Source of the DNA: Ciona intestinalis
Lineage: Eukaryota > Chordata > Ascidiacea > Phlebobranchia > Cionidae
Reading direction: 5' to 3'
DNA length: 64,000 nucleotides
Assembly (NCBI RefSeq): GCF_000224145.3
Contig: NC_020166.2
Span: forward strand, 392,273 to 456,272
A program made the translations under genes and the position numbers. The notes under the pieces were generated by a model, which saw only the letters and a list, made by a program, of their open reading frames with translations, was not told the DNA's origin and searched no databases. Below, one piece after another: positions 52,501-63,200 of the stretch (positions within the stretch are counted from its first letter, which is position 1; the number at the start of each line of letters is the position of its first letter).

Positions 52501-55500
52501 CCCAACATTGTATATGCACATTCTATTCTATATGGGTGAGGTCCTACAGCGAGACACGCCATGGGATCTGAGGTTTAGGCACGTCACCTTAAAGAAATCC
52601 CATTATTTTGAAGCCATCGTACCTTGCTACAATGCTTCCTTGGAAGAAGTTATTGACCACCACTTTAAAAAACCCAGGATCGTTTCTAAACGCGATGTTC
52701 AGTTCATTCACAACCATGGTTGCCAAGTTCATGAACTCAGTTGTTGTATTGGTTGCAAGAGCACTTGTGTATGCACCAACAGTTGTTGTGTTTAGAGTTA
52801 TTTCGAACGTAAACGTCTTTACAGGACCTGTGTTGTATCAATGCATAAGTCTCATATATTTACCACTGGCATAAAATAAATCAAATATAGATATTTTGTA
52901 ATTTATTTGGCACTTTAATAAAAGTAACGCTTATTCATAAAGTAACGCAAAAAATCTACTTTCTTGTATGTGTCGTTTATACAGGCAATTTAGACAACCC
53001 CTACGTGGCCACTGGATTGGAGAATTGCTGTTAAGTGTCTTGCCCAAAGACACATACAGCCACAACGAGCCTTGAACCAGTGTACTCCTAGTTAGAAGCG
53101 CTCCACAAATGTATACCTCAGTGCCAAGCTACACAGTAGCAACAGCAGCAACAAGCCTTAAATCCATGTTATTCCTAGGTAGAGGTAGACAGCTACCTAC
53201 AGTGCCATATTGCAAATGCCAAACATAAGAAACTTACTAGATAACGCAGCTACAGTTGTCACATCACTCCCCAAAACTCCAGCAGTGAAAGATTGAGCTG
53301 TAACAACATATGTTGTGCCAAGTATGATGTTTGTGAAGACGTGGTCAGCACTGGTGGTAAAGTTGACACTGATGACATCACCGGAAGATCCCGTTGCCGT
53401 TACCAACGTGTATGCAGCACCGCCACCAAGTGTTAGGGTGGCGAATATGCCGGAAGTGTTAGCGGTCGCTGTGAGGGTTGGCTGGTTTGGTTCTGTGATA
53501 AGTTTGTATGGTTATATATACTGTTGCTGGTACGCGGAGTATTAATGTAAAAGGAAGACAAAAACAAAATATAAAAAAACTTATTATTGGTTTGTAACAG
53601 AATACCCATAATTCCAATGTTATGTGTATCAGGTCGGCGGCCGTTATTGTTTATTATTATCGAGAATAAACTGCATGGTATTGAAACTGTGTTCATACAT
53701 ATAAAATACGAGTTCTTTAAAGTCACAACTGCTCTTATCCAACCAAACCCCAGCGTTAGAGTTATATTGTTGTTGCCATGTGTAATATTAATATGAAACA
53801 GACTGTTTCTGGCACACTACAGTTTCTTTTCCTACAAAAGTATTATTATCTAGAGAAGACAATTAAGATTTAATCCTAATTATGCTTTTTTACATTAGAC
53901 TTACCACTTACGCATATATATTATATTCGACTTTTAGATTAGAGATTAGACTTACTTGTAAATTGTGATACCATGATACTAGCATCGCTGCGAGCTACTT
54001 GGTAGTTAACGAACACAGTAATGTTGATTTGAACACCAGGTGATAAACCATGGATCGTGGGGTTGGTTGATTGGGTGGTCAGGTTCATACTGTTTCCACC
54101 TGTAGTTGGATGTATATGTGTTATATGTATACATGTTATATAGATATATATGTGTTATAGGTATATATGTTATATGTTTTTACGTTTTGGATGTATATAT
54201 AATATATTATAATCTTTGTTTATTCCTTGGAGTACATTATAACAGGGTTTGTTTGGTTATTGCATGGCAAGCTTGTGCAAGTGTACAACCTTAGCGTAAT
54301 ATATTCATTAGATAATCAATTATTTTAAATATAAGATTATAAAAAAGAATCCGACATCTAACAAAGTCTATAGGAGTCGTGAGTATACGGTTCCATTACT
54401 ATTTAAATATTCTTTGTTTACTACTAAATGGAACGATAAAACCAAATAAAAAGTGTCCCATCTTCCCCACTGTGTTACACGAGCACCCACCTTCCACATA
54501 AACCACATCATATGAAGTAGCATGAGGAGCAGCTGCGTAAGATATTGTAATTGAACTTGTATTGAAGCTTGTCACTGTTACATTGAATCCAGGGAGTATC
54601 ACTGTAAATATAGGTATGTGAATTAATAAACATATAATAACGTGGAAAGTTTAATTTATAAATGTGGAGGCCAGGCACAGTGAATCTAAATGGTTGATAA
54701 CACAAGTTACAACTTGGAAATAACGGTAATAATTACTATTCTGTATTAATTTGTGCTTCTTTTACAGAGACTGACGATGCCATTGAGGCCAAATATATAT
54801 TTTGCTATACAATTTGTTGGGCTTGATTTATGTCTGCTACATTCCCGTAGCAGCACTAAATCCTTAAAAGGTATATGTAGTTTTAAATTTATTTTCTGGA
54901 AAAAGTCAAGACAGCTTATGAATATAGGAATTATATAACCATAACCTCGCGACTCTAAAAGGTGGTTGGTATATTTCATGTTATGTTTTGTAGCACCAGA
55001 TCCTGATAACTTATAATTGTTTTCACCTGTACTGGTTGTAAACGTGGCTTCAGTTCCGTTTCCAGCTTCATTGAAAGCAATGAATGTAGTTGTGTAAGTT
55101 GCCCCCGCTGCTAACCCAGTGTATGTGATCTGTGTTAATGGGTTGCTCATTCCAGCTACAAATGCGTTGGAACTGTTTCTTATCTCAGTGAAATATGAAG
55201 TAGCTCCGGTTGTGTTGTCCCATTTGTAACCAAGGCTTGATGTTGTTTGTGTTGTGAGCATGATGTTCATTGGCTTGGATGGTACTGTTGGGGAATCAGG
55301 ATATAAAAAATGATTGAAGTTTAAACCGTAGCAGTAACGTAAGACTGGATTTCTAAAACTGAGAAGACTTATACACAAAACCAATCATCTGAAACCTATA
55401 AATTGTAGAGTTACATACACTTTAGAAACTGTGGAAAAGTTATAATATAAATGGTTATATAAAGATAAGGATTTCAGCTCATGCAGTATTATATAATACA

Positions 55501-58500
55501 TTATAATACAAATTTAAATCTCACATGTTATTTGCTTCACTGTGGTGGGATCACTCTTCTTTGCGCTTCCAAATACATTAACAGTCACGTTATACTCCGT
55601 CCCATGAGCCAGCCCTGATATTAATGCTGTTGTTATTCCATTACTAGTAAAGAACTGTCCATTCCTCTCAATAGTAACCCCTGCACCAACACCAGAGCCA
55701 TCAGGCCTCTTCACACTAATCAATGTTAAGAGGCTTCCGCTTTGCGAGCTCCATGTGACACGCATGGATGAATTGGTGACCTCAGAAATAGTTAATGTTG
55801 GTGGTAGCGGATCTGGATGGAAAACAAGATTTTGCTTTCAAAACTTGCTTAAAATAAAATTTAACATTTTTATTCGTCTGCTTAATTAAAAGGGATGAAA
55901 CAGAACATCCCTTTTATAACGACTGTCATTGCCCCACCATGCAAGGATAAATAAGTTACATACGTGGTAACTTGTAAGCGGGCACGAGGTGTATGAAACA
56001 GAACACCCATGTTATAACAACTGTTGTTGCCCCGCCATGCGAGGATAAACAAGTTACATACGTAGTAACTTGTAAGCGCGCACAAGGTGTATGAAACAGA
56101 ACACCCGTGTTATAACAACTTTCGGTGCCAGGCCATGCAAGAATACAATTTACATTCATTATAAGAATAGAATGTTAAATGTATTCATCATTAAATAGGA
56201 AAAGCTACTTACTTGTTTGTATTTCAATTCTACCAAAAGTAAAAGTGTTTCCAAAGTTATTATGAGCAGTCACCCCAATAAAGTAGGAAGCACCCGGCAT
56301 CAAGTTATTGAATGTATGAGTTGTTATTGTTGAGTTGAATCGCATAACTTGAGTTGTATCTGTTGTTCTGTGGCAAAAGTAATAAACCTTATACACTGTG
56401 TAATTTGTACTATATTAAAATAAAACTATATGAGCAGCCAGAAGCTTTGGAGGCCCATTAAGTTATTGTTTAAAGGTTTGAATTTAAACAGCATATATAT
56501 AGATTAAATAAATTTTCGACATTTTTCTTTATACCAAATTAAAGTACACAGTAACAAAAACTACCTTTCAGTGCAAGATATAATCAATAATCCCAGTGTA
56601 TTTAAAGTTATTACTAACTATTTATGTTATAGTTATTTTACTCACAGAGTTGCGGTAAGTTCATAATAAACCGCCCCGAACGAAGCCGTCCAGTTAAAAG
56701 TGATGGAACTTGAATTGGTTGAGATTTCCATGGGTACTGTAGCATTGCTTGTTGCTGTGGGGATGTATTTAAACACCAATATTTAGTATAAGAGGGAAAT
56801 AAGGTTTGGGGTTGGGTTAAATAAAAACACCCTGAATTTGAAGTCTTTTTCAATATGACAGCAAAGATATAATTAATTATAAAAAAGGAATTAGCAACAA
56901 AGACAGTTGTTTGAATATGCTACAGACAAAAACTACACGAGTAAAATGTCAAATAAAATGGTGGAAGTACATCAGATATATGTCCAATATTAATGTTAGC
57001 ATTTGTTGTTTTCGACGTCCGTTTATAGAATATGTCATATAAATCTAACTCACTGGTTTGAAGAGTTGTGCACGTTTGTGCGCTTGTCTGAGGTCCTCCA
57101 TTAGCGCTGGTGGTTTGTGCTCGTACACATAGTGTGTAGTTGGTGCCCGCTCGTATCCCGTCCATGAAGTTGTACGAAGCCATTGGTGTGGATCTGAAAC
57201 ACAATGATGTGATTATATGTTTGTTATGAATGAATGTAACTTGCTTTCTGACTAGAAATGCATTACTATCATTATAGACAGAAGTGCATCCTACAGTTTG
57301 TACCAGGTATGTTATTTATTTATGTATAACTGATACTTCTACTTAAACAGTTGTAATGGCTGTCATTTTGGTAATTCCCTTCTCTCCATTGTCTTATATA
57401 TTTTGAGCTTTATTTTCATGTTCCCAGAGATAAATTAAACCCATCTGTTTTTAAATGAATGAATGTAACTTAGTTTTCCCCTGCATGGTGGGGCAATGAC
57501 AGTCGTTATAACACGGGTGTTCTGTTTCATACACCTCATGTCGCTTACAAGAGATTTGTTATTACATGCTTACAGTGTCTGATTGATTGCAGTATTAGAC
57601 ACAGTAACAATGTAGTGGTCAGCTCCTGGTGGTTCGTTCCATGCAGTAGTGATGGTGGTTTGAGTGACAGATGTTGTCACGAATGTAACTTGGCTGGGAG
57701 CTGGGAGAGAAGATAACTTCCGTTAGTTGTGTGTTATAGTAGGGCGGGGGAAGATGGGACACGTTTAGCTAATAAGATCCAAACATGTAGATCATGTTTA
57801 AAACAATTAACAACGGTTTATGGGAGTAGTGAGGATACGGTTTTATAATTCTTTCAATTTTTTTCCTACCAAATTGGATGAGAAAATAGAATAAAAAGGT
57901 AAAGGTGTCCCATCTTTCCCCACCCCTCCATATATTGTTGCTTACGACAAAACTAAACCCAACCTGTTATTCGTTGCAATGCAGTGGATGCTTCACTACT
58001 TAGTGCATTGTTAAGCGCTACCACGGTTATCGTGTATATTGTTCCTGGGGTAAGACTGGTTATATTTCCACTGTTGTTGTTGAATGTTTGTTGGAGGCCG
58101 TTGTAGGTAACCATGTATGCTGTTGCAGTTGGTACACTATTCCATGTAAGGCTGATGGTTGTTGTTGTGACTCTGGTGGCTGACAAACCAGTTGGGGTGG
58201 CGGGAGCTGTAATATTGTGGTAGTTAGATAACAATGAATGTTACTTACTAATCTAAGCTTAGCGGGGCAACATAGTCGTTATAACACGGGTGTTTTGTTT
58301 CATACACCTCGTGACCCCTTACAAGTTACCACATATGTTACGTATTTATCCTCGTATGGCGGGGCAACGCAATCGTTATAACACGGGTGTTCTGTTTTAT
58401 ACACATTGTGCCTGCTTACGAGTTACCATGTATGTTACTTATTTATCCTCGCATGAGGGGGCAACGCAATCGTTATAACACGGGTGTTCTGTTTTATACA

Positions 58501-60225
58501 CATTGTGCCTGCTTACGAGTTACCATGTATGTTACTTATTTATCCTCGCATGAGGGGGCAACGACAATCGTTATAACACGGGTGTTCTGTTTTATATGCT
58601 TCGTGCCTGCTTACAAGTTATCACAGTTATGTAACTTTGTGGGTGATTGTTTTTCTGTGTAACTGACAATTTGGACAACCCATTAGTGACCACTGGGTTA
58701 GAGCAAAAAACAATATTCATTTAATCCAAGGCTTACCTGTTATTTGTGTGATTGCAACACTCGGGTCACTTTTACCATTCACATATTGTGCAACCACTGT
58801 TATTGTATACACAACACCAGGTTGTAAGCCTGACACTGTTGTAGTTGTTGTTGCAGCATTAGGGGTTGTCCTGGTTGTGGTTAGTGCGGAAGAAACCACG
58901 GTAACTGAATACCCAGTTGCCCCAGACAACTGGTTCCATGTAACAACAAACTGGGAAGATTTAACTGAAGATGTCCTTATGTTGGTTGGGCTGATGAGAG
59001 CTGGAGGGAAATATGAAAAGTTAATTTTGTTTTTCATTTCCCTGATGATGTGTCGCCGTATGGCAGACGAAACGTTGGATATACACTGTAACACTATATC
59101 CAACGTTTATACCAGATGAGCCACTAATATATTATATATTATTTTGTTGTTGATCACGGATATAAAGAAATGTACAAGCTAACATCATTAAGGTATGGCT
59201 TGACATCAGCAAATCAAATGTAAACAGGTAAATTATCTATTCCAAAATAAATCTTTTGAACTTTATTAAGCTAGAAATTCATAACTTTCCCAATATGCCA
59301 TCGCTGGCTGCCATAAGTCAAAACAATATATTCAAAAGTTAGACAACAAAAAGAAAAGATGCTGTAAAGTAAACTAACAACTAGTGTAAAGTAAACTAAT
59401 GGCAAGTTAAACATACTTGATTGATAATTAATGTTCAATTGTGTAAACTAATAATTCAATAAACATAAAGCTACAACACATTTTAGTTTCAAATGTTAAC
59501 TCAATATATGTTAACGTATGTAAATGATAGATCCCCCAAAAGATTATCTGATTTACACTAATTAAACATACTTCATCGATAAATATATATTGACCAACTG
59601 TATAAACTAATTATTGCATAAACATACCAGCTGTGGTGACCATGATTGAAGCTGATGCGTTGATGTCAACTCCTAATCCATTTGTAGCAGTTGCAACCAC
59701 AGTAATTGTATATGTTGTGTTGTGCTTCAACCCAGGCACGACACCATTTATGATCCCACTACCAGTGGTTGGAAGCGTGGTTGTGTTGGTTGCTGGGTTG
59801 GTGGTTACAGTGTAAGCTACAGCTTGATCAACTGACATGAAGCTTATGGTGACTTGTGCGACGGTCCGTGTAAGCAAAGTAAGGTTCAATACTTGAAGGG
59901 CTGTAAAAGTATTAAGTATTGGATTGTTGGAAGTACGCACATTTCTGTGTATTTAACTGTGTTAACATCATTGTGGAATGTTTATATATTAGAATTGGAC
60001 AGAGGTACAAGAAAGTATACATTGTTGTTACTGGTAAAATAAAACAACTATTAATAAAAAAATATGTGTACAACATTCTGTTAGTTAAAAGTTGCAAGAG
60101 ATTACTTTTTACATATGTATTATATAAAAAGTATTAAAGAAAGAAACTTTCGTAATTTTAAAGGTTCTTTAAGATCACAAATTCAAAAATTCTAGATTGC
60201 TTTTAGACTTATAGTAGGCCTAGCA

Positions 60226-60261
<36 letters not shown>

Positions 60262-63200
60262 GTTATAGTTTCTTCCATACTTTTTATATAAGATATATAT
60301 ATATACATGTTATAAAATATTATATATTATAAACTTACGAGTAGTGAATGTCTTTGGGCTGCTATAAGTTGAAAACGCGACGGTTGTGTTTGTTTCTACT
60401 TGGGCACGTACTCTAACGGAACATAAAGTGTTTGGCCTTGCTATCGTTCCTGGAACTTCTTGTGACGTCATGTTGGTGGTGTATGTTAAAGCACTTTGGT
60501 TTTGGCAAGTAACTGCAACAGAATGCAAGCTGTTTAGTATTTTAAATATCTCATGCTTTCAATTATTTAGAGATTTTATAAAAACGAGTTACCAACAATT
60601 ATTTTGACATTTTTCAAAAACAAATAGTCTGACTGTAACTATAAAAGTAAAATTCAATTTATTTAACTAAGTATGTTTAAACTAGTGGGCTAACTCCACT
60701 TATATCCAAGCAATAAGATCCCTTGCAAAAGAACCTCATCCATATAGAATGGTATAAGACTATGAAGTTACCTTCGATTTGATATTGTGTGGCAGTCGCA
60801 ACAGCGGTATAGCTCACAATCACAGCAGTGGGGGTTAGTGTCACCGTCACATTTGGTCCATTGGGTGTAGAAACTGAAAGAAACAAAGTGTTGGAAACAA
60901 ATAATATAGACCAAGGGATTCATGATTTTTAACATGAGTGTTGTCTTATTTATACACCTCATGCTCACTGTCGAGTTATAACATGGGTGTCTTCTTATAC
61001 ACCAGACACGCATGGTGTATCCATACACCTCATGCTCACTGTCGAGTTATAACATAGGTGTCTTCTTATACACCAGACACACATGGTGTATTCATACACC
61101 TCATGCTCACTGTCGAGTTATAACATAGGTGTCTTCTTATACACCAGACACACATGGTGTATTCATACACCTCATGCTCATGAACTAAAACCTAGACAGC
61201 TGCTTACGTGTTGTGGCATTGGTAAACGTTCCATTGAGCGGGGCAGAAGACATATCAGTGCTTGATGCGTTTGCATTGGTGTTGTTAGTGGTCCCTGATA
61301 CTGTGGCAATCACACTGCCTTGTCTATGTAAATAGGTGGATGTGAACATTCAGTTTGCATTTTATTACAGTAGTGGTGTAGATTTCATATGGTTTGGCGC
61401 CAAACCTGGGGTGGCAGGGTGGGCAGGCCAACCCTGGAATTTCTACGCTGCATTAATCAGTAAACATTACAACCAATAAGTTAGATTTGCTTCACAGGAT
61501 TGTGTGTCTAACTATATTCCTGCCTCCCCTGTGTTTTTTAAATTGAATGGTTGCTGACAGTGCAATGATCCTATGTGTGCCCAGTTTAATTCCACTTTAA
61601 ATTGAAAGGCATGCCTTCAGATCTTCAGGCTGTTTTAGTAACCTTGTGATAGTTGTGTACATAGTGAATTTATTTGACCATAACAGTGTTATGTAATACA
61701 GTGTGATATCATATCTTTGCAAGGTAAAAAAAGAGTTACCTGAAACCCAATATTTTGATCGAGTCAACAAAAGATGACAAAGTTTCTGAGTAGCACTACT
61801 TCAGTTGGGCCGATGCATTGAGTAGCCAAGCTTGTAAATGTAGTAGAGGTTGGGTCCAGTAAAAGAGGATCAAACACTTCTAAACTCAATACGACCGACA
61901 ATGTGATCTCGACTCGCTCTGTGCAGTTTACAAAAAGTTTAGATGTGTTTGGGGTAAACCTCATGCTCGCTGTCCAGTTATAGCTTACCCGTGGTTGCAG
62001 ATGTAATGTCAGTAAACGATGTGTTTAGCATTCTGTCGGAACCTTTTGGAGTCAANNNNNNNNNNNNNNNNNNNNNNNNNNNNNNNNNNNNNNNNNNNNN
62101 NNNNNTACGCTGCATGAATCAGTAACATTACAACCAATAAGTTAGATTTGCTTCACAGGATTGTGTGTCTAACTATATTCCTGCCTCCCCTGTGTTTTTT
62201 AAATTGAATGGTTGCTGACAGTGCAATGATCCTATGTGTGCCCAGTTTAATTCCACTTTAAATTGAAAGGCATGCCTTCAGATCTTCAGGCTGTTTTAGT
62301 AACCTTGTGATAGTTGTGTACATAGTGAATTTATTTGACCATAACAGTGTTATGTAATACAGTGTGATATCATATCTTTGCAAGGTAAAAAAAGAGTTAC
62401 CTGAAACCCAATATTTTGATCGAGTCAAAAAAGATGACAAAGTTTCTGAGTAGACTACTTAGTTGGGCCGATGATTGAGTAGCCAAGCTTGTAAATGTTG
62501 TAGAGGTTGGGTCCAGTAAAAGAGGATCAAACACTTCTAAACTCAATACGACCGAAAATGTGATCTCGACTCGCTCTGTGCAGTTTAAAAAAAGTTTAGA
62601 TGTGTTTGGGGTAAACCTCATGCTCGCTGTCCAGTTATAGCTTACCCGTGGTTGCAGATGTAATGTCAGTAAACGATGTGTTTAGCATTCTGTTGGAACC
62701 TTTTGGAGTCAATACCCTTGTTGCGAATGTATATTGTGTGTTAGGTTGTAAGTTACAAAGAGTGTAGGCAACATCAGATGTGTCTATGGTTTGTACTAAA
62801 CTTGATCCACGAAGTACTTGAATCTGAAAACACACAAATGGTTGCGCTAATAAGAAATCTATAAATCCCAGCAGTCACTTATGGATTGCCCAATTGAAGT
62901 GCTTAAAATCTATCGCCACAAAGTTTCATATGTAGTAACTTGTAAGCGGGTACGAGTTGCATAAAAGTTATAACGACTGTCATTGCCCCGCCATGCAGGG
63001 GGAAACTAAGTTACATCCATTCATTTAAAAAAAGATGGGTTTAATTTATCTCTGGGAACATGAAAATAAAGCTCATAATATATAAGGCAATGGAGAGAAG
63101 GGAATTACCAAAATGACAGCCATTACAACTCTTTAAGTAGAAGTATGAGTTATATATAAATAAATAACATACCTGGTACAAACTGTAGGATGCACTTCTG

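Larger units (their letters stand above)
53238..60873 (-). other. Ten consecutive fibronectin type III domains
   Basis: One-exon domains: 53492-53238, 55284-55027, 55812-55525, 58206-57964, 59000-58737 and 59900-59628. Two-exon domains: 54601-54491 with 54099-53956, 56754-56646 with 56367-56213, 57700-57574 with 57193-57054, and 60873-60772 with 60512-60339. Each totals 255-288 nt. Typical features are a Pro-rich start ([17 protein letters not shown]), the B-strand Trp ([27 protein letters not shown]) and the LxPGTxYTITV motif ([29 protein letters not shown]). Confidence 0.85.

Noticed and set aside
61740-61918. A fourth SEA exon or a pseudo-exon
   Set aside because: It is the gap-flanking duplicate of 62401-62575 with sequencing-like indels.
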